Source of the DNA: Deltaproteobacteria bacterium
GTDB lineage: Bacteria > Myxococcota_A > Polyangia > Polyangiales > Ga0077539
Assembly (NCBI GenBank): GCA_030694465.1
Contig: JAUXYJ010000099.1
Coordinates: 1-64,000 of the forward strand
DNA: 64,000 bases
Direction of reading: 5' to 3'
Both the position numbers and the translations under genes were made by a program. Shown one piece after another: positions 21,101 through 28,777 of this stretch (the first letter of the stretch is position 1; each line of letters opens with the position of its first letter). The notes under the pieces are model-generated. The model had not been told where the DNA came from, did not search any database, and saw only the letters and a program-made list of their open reading frames with translations.

Positions 21101-21611
21101 ACGCGAATTTACGCTGCCCTCGGACTCGTGCTGTGCGCTTACTCGCGCGGGACGAACAAAGACCGCGCTGTGGTCTTCAGAGGGCGCGCGCACGCCTCTG
21201 GCGCTTGAAGTTCACAGTGCACCGTTGCCATTGTCGACCAGCGGATACACGCCGACCTTGGTGAGTTTGCGCTCGGGCGATCGTTCAATCTCGGCGTTTA
21301 ACCAAGCAGAACTGTGGCAGCGACTCGCAGTGGCGTGGGGCGACGGGGGCAACTCAGGGATCGTAGTGCACTTGATGCCGGTGGGTGGTGGCGCTTCACA
21401 GCTCGTGACCATGGATCGTGGCCCCTCGGACTGGAGCTTTCATCGACTGCTCGCTGACGGCCAAAATGAGACAAACCGCACGCTCCGTCGCACGGTGGCG
21501 TGGACGGTACGTTCTCCAAACGGTCGTCCGGTCAACGTGAGCTTCGAGTTTCGCTCGGATCCTTGGCTCCCGTTTCTCGCGCCATCAGGGTGCGAAGGAG
21601 CCAACCAATGA
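18126..21611 (+). CDS. tssM: T6SS membrane complex protein TssM (IcmF)
   Basis: 1161 aa. The N-terminal helix pair region has one clear transmembrane segment at ~10-36. A Walker A motif G-P-A-G-S-G-K-T-S-L lies near residue 76, as in many IcmF proteins, followed by a GTPase-like domain. A second transmembrane helix is at ~330-352, and a long periplasmic part runs to the end. TssM spans the inner membrane and reaches TssJ in the outer membrane. The 3' end overlaps tssJ (ATGA), matching their known physical partnership. Confidence 0.87.
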   Translation: MNWLDVPRSAVAYVVIVVLALVAIAAIVALVLYVRHRRASSDAAQGPKSATLVSAWRAFKRSLERPARGRPVAFILGPAGSGKTSLVTRGALGDRIESVASEHPSASFYAARGWLAIELAWEAFRDLRADAVAQRDALIDECGWQVNALVVVLDATTPLSRDALAALGEQIGALSARVERSRRAPVSVRVCWTHLDIEFAGFEALSTAIAAQHEGLDTSPHRVLSVPIEAPMSATEARAAFEPLASLWPYALQAPNFSEVLAFCSRGHERLMGPLVPFCTGVLRRASEGAATLDGVAFAALAPTGPSTEFGDALRADAKGDVALARARRLAWAVRIAVSAVLASALGAVLWMGASKAKAEVGQVQRESSAFAARVARGERGASLQQPASSAAAALLGARALSNTAAYRSARRSFLTAVQDGNLRPLVASTNPSRRALGVAMLRSSPGDATRARVRAQLDAWSLRGEIPADVLSAYMTLNAEPTSVGAVSPPENPVDTWSRFVRSLGAATDPPSLDRPTFEQAQRDAVSVAAINGASTDDEATRGLIESLRQRGEPVDQWFVSSSPSDPWRAPAAQQLMAAVAATDLSTPVPAQPTLQSLLRTTEPLALALGGDPPEAAAPPSASSADAAIGPGSTDASAPAQDPRQAQWLSAVARYRSAAALEAWVTARRQSQDPMGTFFVAGECGASFGQSVVPNRGASHAIPCEFAPAPFNAAAVAPREQLATLLRALSLPVARESEVSNFVATESAALEVTRNLSTSQYADHYAFRCDSVEVLASDFAIIVGPGSYLRSYLIAISRVLSAVDPSLQGELASLAAIGATNAAGATPVLEPYLAILRPIMASISALRPSAVPPNTPLAERTAPIGTLALQMLQGGETSAWTKASAWLDAQGVSQRLRRPLMAPIECAYQLGITEAERVLAQIYAREMAPSARRVWARFPFDSTATQEADPAEVEALFAPHGSFWTAVEANFSTVAEVGAAGRWRSRRGPNGREFTLPSDSCCALTRAGRTKTALWSSEGARTPLALEVHSAPLPLSTSGYTPTLVSLRSGDRSISAFNQAELWQRLAVAWGDGGNSGIVVHLMPVGGGASQLVTMDRGPSDWSFHRLLADGQNETNRTLRRTVAWTVRSPNGRPVNVSFEFRSDPWLPFLAPSGCEGANQ

Positions 21612-22030
21612 TCGCGCATCGCACGCTGGTCGTGTGTGGCTTGCTCGCGCTCGTCGAGGCGCGGTGCGCACACAGGAGTCCACAATGGACGCTCGCGATG
21701 GAGCCGCTTGCTAACAGCAACCACAGCCGAGCGATCTACGTCATCGCGCGGTCGGTCACCGCGCAGCAGTTCGCAACGCAAGACTATCGAACGGTGGCCG
21801 CGCTAGTCGAAGCGCCCGACTCGACGGTTCGCGCAACGATTGTCGTCCTGCCAGGGCGCGCGACGAGCACGACCATACGGCTTGCCCCCAACGATCGCAT
21901 AGCGATCTACGGTTTCTTCTCGGACGTTGGTGGGGCGTGGCGCGTGTTGCTCGACAGCAACACTGCAGAGACGTCTGTGCGGCTGCGCGTCACAGACAAC
22001 TCTCTTGAGGTGCTCCCCAATGGAAGGTGA
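21608..22030 (+). CDS. tssJ: Probable TssJ outer-membrane protein, atypical lipobox
   Basis: 140 aa, overlapping tssM by 4 bp. It has an N-terminal signal-like segment (L-V-V-C-G-L-L-A-L-V-E-A-R-C) and a compact beta-sandwich-like body (A-I-Y-V-I-A-R-S-V, I-A-I-Y-G-F-F-S-D). In family members TssJ is a lipoprotein anchoring TssM to the outer membrane. Here the cysteine at ~20 is preceded by Ala-Arg, which is not a standard lipobox, so acylation is uncertain. The call rests on position after tssM, size and the N-terminal export signal. Confidence 0.6.
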   Translation: MIAHRTLVVCGLLALVEARCAHRSPQWTLAMEPLANSNHSRAIYVIARSVTAQQFATQDYRTVAALVEAPDSTVRATIVVLPGRATSTTIRLAPNDRIAIYGFFSDVGGAWRVLLDSNTAETSVRLRVTDNSLEVLPNGR

Positions 22031-23672
22031 GCGCTCGTTGATCGCCGCCCTGCAAGCGGACTTCGCGCTCACCGGCGAGGCCGCGCGCTTCGACGACGCA
22101 CGCATCGCGCAAACGTGGAGAAATCCTGCCGCATTCGAAACGGCGCTGCTCGCAGTCGTCGAGCGCGGCGCTCCCCGGCTCTCGTCTTCGCTCGACCGCG
22201 CGATCGCTCTCTACAGCGACTGCCTGCTTCGGCAGCGCTCGGCACGCGGCGCAGCGATCGAATACTATGACGACCGCGCTGGGTGGCAGAGCTACAGCTA
22301 CGCTCAGCTCGATCTCGAGGCAACACGGCTCGCCTCGATTTGGCGCGCACACCTCTCAGCAAAGTCCGTCGTCGCTCTCGCGATCGAGCCGCAGCCGCTG
22401 ATGTTCGCCGCATGTTTTGCAGCGTGGAGACTCGGTGCAGCGGTCTGCGTGCTCCCTTCACCGAGCCCGATGACCGTCGAGCGAGCGCTTGTCGCATGCG
22501 GCGCGACTGCGGTGGTGCGAGACCCCGAAGCGCCGTGGCCGTTGCCTGCCCAATGGGCAGACACTGTGCTCTCGCTACAGGGTGCCGTACGCGCCGATGT
22601 GGCTCCGCCGGTCTCGTTTGCCGCTGGGCAGCCTGCGTTGATCGCGGTCTCTCCGCTCGGCGCCGCGACGCGCGCGTCCAAAGTGAGTGCGCGCGAGCTG
22701 TTGATCTCAGCGCTACGCGACGCCCTCTTGCACTTCGACCTAGTAGCCGGGCGTCGGGTGTGCGCACCGCTCTGCGATCCTGCCCAGTGGTACCCAACGC
22801 TTGCGCTCGCGGCGTTCGTAGTCGGCGCGACGCTGGTGTTGATCCCTTCGCGCCGTGTCCTCGCAGAGCCCGCTACGCTTGACTTGCGACCCCTCGACGT
22901 AGTCGTCGTTCGTCGCGCGCTCATGGCTCTGCTCGACGAGCGGGGGCTTGTGCCAGGACGACACTGGTCCAGGGCGCTTCGGTGCGTCGAAGAGTCGCTC
23001 GACTGGGACGCCACGAGCCGCTTCCTTCGCGCGCAGCGACGAGACCTCCCCACGGCGAACATCCTGTACGACGCTGGCTCTGGTGGCGCGATTTTGTGCT
23101 CGCCTTCGCGACCCGCGAGCGCATCGTCGCGCGTCATCCCTGCAGCCGGGCGACCGTGGAAGCTCGAAGGCGCGCTGCCAACCAGCGCCGGTGTTTTCTC
23201 TGCCAAGAGCGCAAAGTCGCCGCTCACGACCACGCCGTTTCTCGTCGCTCGCCAAGGCAGCGAGTGCTTGTACGCTGGCACGCTCGATCCGCGCCGCGAC
23301 GGGCGCGCGTACGACTGCGAGGCTGCACTCGCCGCGATCCACGGACTGCCGTGGCTGCGCGGTGCCTCGTTTGTCATCGATGCTGTTGATCCGTGTACAG
23401 CTCGGTTCACGCTCGTCGCGTTTTGCACAGACGCAACACGCGCGGTCGAGCTGCGGCGAGAGCTCGAAGCGCGCATCACTCGGGCGCTCGGTGTCGACGC
23501 GCTACCCGATGAGATTGCGCTGTACGAGGGATTCGCCCACAAAAAGGGCGGCCACGTCGACGCTGCATGGGTCGCCGCGCAGTACCGAGCAGGCTGGCTC
23601 GCGCTGAAACAAGAGTCGACACCGTTTCTCGCGCTCGCGCGGCTTCGGTCGCTCGCTGAAGGGAGATTCTGA
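22020..23672 (+). CDS. ANL-superfamily (AMP-binding enzyme)-like protein inside the T6SS operon
   Basis: 550 aa from ATG 22020 (overlaps tssJ by 11 bp). The fold layout follows acyl-CoA synthetases and NRPS adenylation domains: an N-terminal W-Q-S-Y-S-Y-A-Q-L-D, a V-V-A-L-A-I-E-P-Q-P-L-M-F-A-A-C-F-A-A-W-R-L-G-A strand-helix unit (residues ~115-140), and a C-terminal small domain with D-E-I-A-L-Y-E-G-F-A-H-K-K-G-G. The phosphate-binding loop S-T/S-G-x-T-G-x-P-K is not present; at its place is A-V-S-P-L-G-A-A-T-R-A-S-K. The Y-G-x-T-E region is likewise not visible. It is therefore probably a degenerate or repurposed member. Its fixed place between tssJ and the PAAR-like gene suggests a role in this T6SS, perhaps cargo binding or modification. 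Confidence 0.55.
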   Translation: MEGERSLIAALQADFALTGEAARFDDARIAQTWRNPAAFETALLAVVERGAPRLSSSLDRAIALYSDCLLRQRSARGAAIEYYDDRAGWQSYSYAQLDLEATRLASIWRAHLSAKSVVALAIEPQPLMFAACFAAWRLGAAVCVLPSPSPMTVERALVACGATAVVRDPEAPWPLPAQWADTVLSLQGAVRADVAPPVSFAAGQPALIAVSPLGAATRASKVSARELLISALRDALLHFDLVAGRRVCAPLCDPAQWYPTLALAAFVVGATLVLIPSRRVLAEPATLDLRPLDVVVVRRALMALLDERGLVPGRHWSRALRCVEESLDWDATSRFLRAQRRDLPTANILYDAGSGGAILCSPSRPASASSRVIPAAGRPWKLEGALPTSAGVFSAKSAKSPLTTTPFLVARQGSECLYAGTLDPRRDGRAYDCEAALAAIHGLPWLRGASFVIDAVDPCTARFTLVAFCTDATRAVELRRELEARITRALGVDALPDEIALYEGFAHKKGGHVDAAWVAAQYRAGWLALKQESTPFLALARLRSLAEGRF

Positions 23673-23676
23673 CACG

Positions 23677-24063
23677 ATGGGAGTTCAGGTCGCGCTCGGC
23701 GCAACGCTCATGTGCCCCTTTGGTCTCGCTCCGTCGACGCTTGTCGTATTGCCCGTGCGCACGGTGCTCGCGACAACGCCCGCGGCGAACATCGGCGACG
23801 CCGCGCCCGTCGTGAACATCCCTCCGTTCGGCGCATGCACGTCCTTGGCGAACCCTACGGTCGCCGCAGCCACGACCGCGGCGCTCGGGGTGCTTACGCC
23901 GATGCCCTGCGTGCCCGTCCCTGCGGGGCTGTGGATGCCGGGCGTAGTGAAAGTGATCGTCGGCGGAATGCCCGCGCTCGACAACACCTGCAAACTCATG
24001 TGCGCATGGGGCGGAGTGATTCAGGTCCTCAACCCCGGACAGACGAAGGTGATCGATGGCTGA
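23677..24063 (+). CDS. PAAR-like protein (DUF4280), tip of the T6SS spike
   Basis: 128 aa. It is a close match by eye to DUF4280/PAAR-like proteins: A-L-G-A-T-L-M-C-P-F-G-x-A-P-S near the N-terminus, V-N-I-P-P-F-G-A-C-T-S-L-A-N-P-T-V, G-V-L-T-P-M-P-C-V-P-V, and K-L-M-C-A-W-G-G-V-I-Q near the C-terminus. These carry the four conserved cysteines likely used for a metal or structural site. PAAR-type proteins sharpen the VgrG needle. No C-terminal effector domain is attached. Overlaps the next gene by 8 bp. Confidence 0.85.
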   Translation: MGVQVALGATLMCPFGLAPSTLVVLPVRTVLATTPAANIGDAAPVVNIPPFGACTSLANPTVAAATTAALGVLTPMPCVPVPAGLWMPGVVKVIVGGMPALDNTCKLMCAWGGVIQVLNPGQTKVIDG

Positions 24064-25051
24064 ACCGATTCACGATGGCGCAGCGGTACTTCGCACTGCG
24101 CTGCGCGCGCAGGGCCGTACAGCGCCGAGCGAGAGCGAGAGCGACGCGATCCGCGCTGCGTTTTCAGCGGGAGAGTTCTCGGCAGTGCTCACGGCGAGCG
24201 AGCGTCTTTTGCGTGACAATGCGCCGACGCCGCAAGTGGTCGGCGCGTTCTGCGCGGGCCTCTTTCGGCGCGATGGGCCCGCTTGCTTGTCGTCCATTTT
24301 CTCGGCGCTCAACGAGTTGGTCGGACCGGGATGGTTGCAGGTCGCCGTAGCAGGGAGCCGCGAAAAGCAATGCGAAGCGGCCCTCGCCTCGTCGCTTCGC
24401 GACACGGCGACGTTCTGGCAGTTCGCTGTGTCGCAGCCGTCACTGCCCGGCAAGTGGCGCGAGTTTGATCGCGCCGCTGCACTCGCCACGATGAACGACG
24501 TCGCGGTGTTTCGCGCTGCGTGCGCCTCGCGCTGGGAGAGCCCGCGGTTCATGCTGCACGCCTCCGAAATCGAGGCCCTCTTGCGCGCTGTTCGCCCTTC
24601 GCCAACGACCGTGAGAACCGACGTGCCGCTCGGCGCTCCCACTCCACGTCCCGCCGCCGAGCCCGAACTCGTTGCGTCCGAGCCTATCGCGCGTTCGCCG
24701 CACCTTGACGTCGCGCCCACCCACGCATTCGATGAGCCCACATCGTCGCGAGATGAAATTCTGCTGCCCGTCTCGTGGGCGCTGCGCGAATTGCTCGATC
24801 GCATGGACGCCTTCGACACGCTCATTGAGGCAGGCGAACCTCTGCGCGCGGCCATCGTCGCGGATGACATCCAAAAGCAACTAGCCGCCTTCGATCCACG
24901 TCGGTTCTTGCCCGCGCTCTTCTCTGGGCACATCGCGCGTCGCGTTGCGCACCGTGCTGTCCTCGCAGAGGCAAGGCAGGTGTCCGAGGACGAATGGAGC
25001 GAACTCGAACAACTCTACCGCGTAGATCTCCACGCCTTTGTGGGGCAATGA
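24056..25051 (+). CDS. TssA/IglI-like T6SS protein
   Basis: 331 aa, two parts. Residues ~1-185 are helical (A-V-L-T-A-S-E-R-L-L-R-D), then comes a Pro-rich linker of about 50 residues. A C-terminal ~90-residue domain reads L-L-D-R-M-D-A-F-D-T-L-I-E-A-G and F-D-P-R-R-F-L-P-A-L-F-S-G, ending E-Q-L-Y-R-V-D-L. The C-terminal pattern resembles the family annotated as IglI-type in T6SS loci; the N-terminal repeats could also be read as TssA-like. In either case it would act in baseplate or tube assembly. Overlaps tssG by ATGA. Confidence 0.5.
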   Translation: MAEPIHDGAAVLRTALRAQGRTAPSESESDAIRAAFSAGEFSAVLTASERLLRDNAPTPQVVGAFCAGLFRRDGPACLSSIFSALNELVGPGWLQVAVAGSREKQCEAALASSLRDTATFWQFAVSQPSLPGKWREFDRAAALATMNDVAVFRAACASRWESPRFMLHASEIEALLRAVRPSPTTVRTDVPLGAPTPRPAAEPELVASEPIARSPHLDVAPTHAFDEPTSSRDEILLPVSWALRELLDRMDAFDTLIEAGEPLRAAIVADDIQKQLAAFDPRRFLPALFSGHIARRVAHRAVLAEARQVSEDEWSELEQLYRVDLHAFVGQ

Positions 25052-25899
25052 GCGCGTCCACAAACGAGTCGCACTACGCGCTTGGCCAAGAACTACTCGA
25101 TCGCGCGTCAGAGTTCTCGTTGCCTGCGCTGCTCGACGTGATCGAACAGTGCTTCCCAAATCGTCGCGTGCGCTTTTGCAGCGAAGCACACCACAAGACG
25201 CGCTCTTTTCTGATCGTGCGTGCGTGGATCGAACCCGACGTCGTAAACGTAGAGCTCAGCGTCGGGTTAAAGAGCGCGAGCTCTCCGTTGCCCGCGTACC
25301 TGCGCGCGCTGCTCGACGATCCTGCGGTCGATCCCAGTTTTCTGCGACTCATCGAGTGGATCGACGACTCGCTTCTGCGGGCTGAAGCGTACGCGTTTCG
25401 TCCCGAGCGCGCTTGGCGAAGCAGCGTGGAGCTGGCTTCGCTGCGGTCAACACTGCTCCGCGCGACGCCACTCGGCAGCCTGGCGACTGTCTCATGGGTG
25501 CTGAGTGCAGCGTTTCCTGAGCTGAGCGTGCGGGTTCGCCGAGCGCGCCTCAAGAGCGTGGTTCGGGTCAATCAAGCAAGGCTCGACTATGCAGTCCTCG
25601 ATCGCGCTGCACTCGGTGAGTACGGCATGGGGTTCGTCCCGGCCATCGAGGCGACGCTCTCTGGCACCGCGTCGTCTTGGCCTCCGCGCGATTGGGCTGC
25701 GGAGGCCACGCGTCGATGGCCCATTGTCCAGGCCGCGCTTGCAGGCTCTCGCGTACGGCTGCGCGCGACGCTCGACGCCCTTGAGCCCATCGCCCCTGCG
25801 GTGCTCGACGGCGTGGTCGGACTTGACTCGATCGCGATAAGCGAGACGATCGCAGCTCCGAGGGTTATCTTTGACGGCTCATTTGACTCACTTCTGTGA
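25048..25899 (+). CDS. tssG: T6SS baseplate protein TssG, divergent
   Basis: 283 aa, last gene of the operon. V-E-L-S-V-G-L-K-S-A-S-S-P-L-P-A-Y-L-R-A (residues ~68-88), followed by D-P-S-F-L-R-L-I-E-W-I-D-D-S-L-L-R, corresponds to the G-L-x-G-x-x-G-P-L-P-x-H-Y-T region and the F-L-D-x-F-x-H-R helix of TssG. The rest (G-F-V-P-A-I-E-A) is divergent. TssG binds two TssF copies in the baseplate wedge. With this gene the wedge set (TssE, F, G, K) is complete, though tssG is separated from tssF by eight genes. Confidence 0.65.
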   Translation: MSASTNESHYALGQELLDRASEFSLPALLDVIEQCFPNRRVRFCSEAHHKTRSFLIVRAWIEPDVVNVELSVGLKSASSPLPAYLRALLDDPAVDPSFLRLIEWIDDSLLRAEAYAFRPERAWRSSVELASLRSTLLRATPLGSLATVSWVLSAAFPELSVRVRRARLKSVVRVNQARLDYAVLDRAALGEYGMGFVPAIEATLSGTASSWPPRDWAAEATRRWPIVQAALAGSRVRLRATLDALEPIAPAVLDGVVGLDSIAISETIAAPRVIFDGSFDSLL

Positions 25900-25901
25900 G
25901 T
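25886..25901. terminator. Small hairpin at the end of the T6SS operon
   Basis: A perfect 6-bp stem ACTCAC / GTGAGT with a TTCT loop spans the tssG stop codon, in the 26-bp gap before the convergent gene that ends at 25926. There is no T-run, so a terminator role is only suggested by its place between convergent genes. Confidence 0.25.
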
Positions 25902-25925
25902 GGCGCCCCTCCGCATGGGCAATCG

Positions 25926-26585
25926 CTAACAAGCTAGTTGGATCGCAGCCATCAACCGCGTCCATGCGCGCAGCCGCGCCGGCGTGCTCGCCCATGTGGG
26001 CGCTGCAAGCCCGACGCATTCGAGTACGTCGGTTGCTTGTCGCATGTTGTTTGCGCTGAGGTAGAGGCGCTCGGCGGTGGCGACTGCCGACGGTGTCTTG
26101 CGCACAACGAGCAGCGCAGCGGCCGCTGCAACACGCGCAGGGTTGATCGACAAGTAGACCAGCTCATCGTCGTCGCTCACACGTAACTCGCGCACTGCGA
26201 CGACGGAGAGCGCTGCGTTGCCTCGGTGCCGACCGCGCGACGCGACGCCGATTCCGAGTGCAGCCGCGGACGCTCGCGCAGCCGCGAGCCGCGCGATGTT
26301 GTTCTGCGCTCCGAGGTAGGGGCCGTATCCCTCTTGTTTGAGCGCAGACAAGAGTGCTCCTGGCCGTTTGCCTTCAGCGTGACTCGCCACCTGATCGATG
26401 AGGGCGTCGAGGGTATCGTCGAAGCTGCGACCCGAAGCGCTCGCGCGGGCCGCGGCTGGCTTTGAGCGAACGGCAGTCGAGGAGATTGGCGCAGCAGCCT
26501 CTGGACTCACCGCTGTCGCGCGAGGAGCGCGTCGCTCGGCGTGCGACAGCGTCGCGGGATGTGGCGGTCGATCGAGCGTTGCCAT
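25926..26585 (-). CDS. PPHPAT-tagged protein of unknown function
   Basis: 219 aa. The N-terminus holds one copy of the shared motif (D-R-P-P-H-P-A-T-L-S-H-A-E-R-R), followed by a low-complexity Ala/Ser/Pro linker to about residue 50. The remainder is mostly helical (D-A-L-I-D-Q-V-A-S-H-A-E-G-K, A-R-A-S-A-A-A-L-G-I-G) with no recognised catalytic motif. Convergent to the T6SS operon and ending 27 bp from it. Grouped with the tagged cargo set on the basis of the N-terminus. Confidence 0.6.
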   Translation of the reverse strand: MATLDRPPHPATLSHAERRAPRATAVSPEAAAPISSTAVRSKPAAARASASGRSFDDTLDALIDQVASHAEGKRPGALLSALKQEGYGPYLGAQNNIARLAAARASAAALGIGVASRGRHRGNAALSVVAVRELRVSDDDELVYLSINPARVAAAAALLVVRKTPSAVATAERLYLSANNMRQATDVLECVGLAAPTWASTPARLRAWTRLMAAIQLAC

Positions 26586-26618
26586 GGATCGATCGTAACA
26601 CTGAAGCGATTCGTTGAA

Positions 26619-27728
26619 TCAATGCCCAGAAGAGCTGCGCGCGAAAGGCTTCGAACCGTCGAGCGCCGCGTAAATCGAGCGCGGTAAGAGGTTGGGTAGT
26701 CGATCGAAATCGCGAACGTTGGCCGCGCGGGCGACGTCCGCGGCGAAGCGAACGCACTGCCTTCCGTCGAGCTCGAAGCGGCTGTCCCGATACCCATCGA
26801 CGACGCGACGCGCCGCTTGCCATTGCGCGGGCGAGAGTACAAAACGCCGGGCTCGAACATCGCGGTGCGTGAAGGCGTTTACGTCGTTGTGAACGACGCC
26901 CTGCACGCCCGCCGAGAGCTTTGGAACGTCGCGTCCCAGATCATACTCACCGAAGCGTTGCGGCGAGAACCCGAAGGACTCTTGTCGGCCGCTTGGATCA
27001 CGAAAGGACACAAAGGCATGCCCCTCAAGCTGGGGTGGCAATGTCTTGTCTTCGTGCATGTACGCACCGACGATGAGCTCGTGCCCGATCGCGCGCTGAG
27101 TGATCCTTCCGAGCTTAGAGAGTGACGATTTTCGTTGAATGCCGAGGCGCGCCAGCTCGGTTGCGTACGTCGAGCGAGGCGTCGACGATGACACGATTCC
27201 GCCCATGTGATCCGCCTCGGACTCGAGTGCCGGGTCGAAGACCACCGCGGGCGTGTCGTCGAGCGGGTTGGTGACGCGTCCCTCGCGTTGCTGCACGACA
27301 TGCGTAAGCTCGTGACCGAGAAGCGCGAGGCCCTCGCGTGAGAGCGGGTCGTACTGTCCCGGAGCAAAGTAGACGTCGTCGCCTGCGGTGAACGCCAGCG
27401 CGCCCACCGCAGCCGCTTGCTGGCCGACGTGGACGCGAACCGCGCCGAGATCGACGCCAAAGAACTGCTCCATGCGGTGACGCACGGTGGGTGGAAGCGT
27501 CGACGAACGCGTCTTCGCTTCGGACTCGAACAGCGATTTCGGGACGGCGAACGCCTCGACCTCGTTTGCGAGTGGCGCACATTGGATCGGCGCGAACCGA
27601 GCAGCGGAGAGAGCGCTCGCTGCCGTAACCCGCGGGACCGCGAATCGGTGAGTGACAAGCGTGCCATGCGGTCGTCGGTCGACGAACGCGCACTGAATCA
27701 CAGGGTGTCGAGCATTGGCTGAGCGCAC
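26619..27728 (-). CDS. DUF4157 (eCIS-core) protein with C-terminal Cys/His domain
   Basis: 369 aa from GTG 27728, preceded by GAAGGAGGTGCA; an ATG further upstream at 27794 lies before this ribosome site and is not used. Residues ~75-155 are a DUF4157 domain: F-F-G-V-D-L-G-A-V-R-V-H, A-F-T-A-G-D-D-V-Y-F-A-P-G-Q-Y, and L-L-G-H-E-L-T-H-V-V-Q-Q, a metallopeptidase-like HExxH. The C-terminal part has E-G-H-A-F-V-S-F and R-Q-C-V-R-F-A-A-D-V, which look like the His and Cys of a permuted NlpC/P60-type fold. DUF4157 proteins are common beside extracellular contractile injection systems. The N-terminus has only a degenerate tag (R-R-P-H-G-T-L-V-T-H-R). It may process tagged cargo or be cargo itself. 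Confidence 0.72.
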   Translation of the reverse strand: MRSANARHPVIQCAFVDRRPHGTLVTHRFAVPRVTAASALSAARFAPIQCAPLANEVEAFAVPKSLFESEAKTRSSTLPPTVRHRMEQFFGVDLGAVRVHVGQQAAAVGALAFTAGDDVYFAPGQYDPLSREGLALLGHELTHVVQQREGRVTNPLDDTPAVVFDPALESEADHMGGIVSSSTPRSTYATELARLGIQRKSSLSKLGRITQRAIGHELIVGAYMHEDKTLPPQLEGHAFVSFRDPSGRQESFGFSPQRFGEYDLGRDVPKLSAGVQGVVHNDVNAFTHRDVRARRFVLSPAQWQAARRVVDGYRDSRFELDGRQCVRFAADVARAANVRDFDRLPNLLPRSIYAALDGSKPFARSSSGH

Positions 27729-27955
27729 TGCACCTCCTTCACGTTTCTTGAGTACGGTCGTTGCGGTGGTAGTGCCAAGAAAACAGCCGTTCACAGGGAT
27801 GCCTTCGGCCTCGTTCTCATCCCCATCCTCGCTGACCCGCGTCGTCTACCCTCATCACGCCGACTCATTTCGACGATCACCCCCAACGCGCTAGCAGCCA
27901 TTGCAGCAAAGTTGCTCAAGGCGTTCTTCGAGTGCTCGCATCGCGCAGTCCGCCA

Positions 27956-28708
27956 ATGACCAAACGAGCCCCAAACGCTGCCACTTTCACAAAGTCGCCT
28001 GCTGTCCGAGAGCCCTTGCCACCTCGAAAGGACTCGCGCCTCCCGTCGGCCACACGGACTCTGCCGGCCCATCCAGCGACGATCCAGCGTAAGCGAGCGC
28101 CGCACCCTGCGCTCGTCGCACAACGCACCTCCCTAGAGGTCGCCAAGAATGTGAACACCTGCGTTCACTGCCAACAGTTTCTAAAGGCAGAATCTCTCTA
28201 CGAGACATCGACGATCAAGGTGACCAAGACGATCTTTAAGTCGTGCCTGTATCTCTTGAGCAAAGAGCATCGAGAGTCCGACGGGCTCGACGTCGCCGTG
28301 CAGCATCTGCACGAAAGTGTCGCCATCGCTGAAAAGTTGGCGATCAAGGGCACGACGCATGTCGTCATGCACGTCACTGCAAAAAAGCCAAAGAAAAACG
28401 ACAGCTACAACGGATACGAGCATTTTCACTCGTTTATCGTCTTCGACCCCAAGGAAGACTCACTCGAAAGAAAATTCCAAGATTGTTCCACGGTTCAGTG
28501 GGCCAAGGACATGCCCGTCGATACAAAGCTCTGGGGAAAGTACATGAGCCAAGTGAAGTATGGCTCCGGAGACCCCTACGCACTCGCCATCGTGAAGGAG
28601 TACGACAGCGAAAGAGTCGACCACCCCAGGGGGTTGTACCCGGTGTACTTTGCAATCGAGTTCAAAGACGGCAAGGCGGTCAGCGCGATGTGGGCCTTCG
28701 GCGCATAA
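27956..28708 (+). CDS. PPHPAT-tagged protein, unknown C-terminal domain
   Basis: 250 aa from ATG 27956; a GTG at 27932 in the same frame is possible, and neither has a clear ribosome site. Two motif copies lie near residues 37-60 (L-P-A-H-P-A-T-I-Q-R-K, A-P-H-P-A-L-V-A-Q-R). The C-terminal ~190 residues are unlike the tag: N-T-C-V-H-C-Q-Q-F-L gives a CxxC pair, then K-S-C-L-Y-L-L-S-K-E-H-R, then G-Y-E-H-F-H-S-F-I-V-F-D and a D-C-S-T-V-Q-W. His and Cys spacing hints at a hydrolase or nuclease but no family can be named. The codon use of this part is richer in A/T than the surrounding genome. Confidence 0.6.
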   Translation: MTKRAPNAATFTKSPAVREPLPPRKDSRLPSATRTLPAHPATIQRKRAPHPALVAQRTSLEVAKNVNTCVHCQQFLKAESLYETSTIKVTKTIFKSCLYLLSKEHRESDGLDVAVQHLHESVAIAEKLAIKGTTHVVMHVTAKKPKKNDSYNGYEHFHSFIVFDPKEDSLERKFQDCSTVQWAKDMPVDTKLWGKYMSQVKYGSGDPYALAIVKEYDSERVDHPRGLYPVYFAIEFKDGKAVSAMWAFGA

Positions 28709-28777
28709 GAGCGTCGACTCGCTCTTGAGGGTCGAGCCTTTGACCTCTTTATGAATCCGCGGGCCCTGCGTTAAGCC

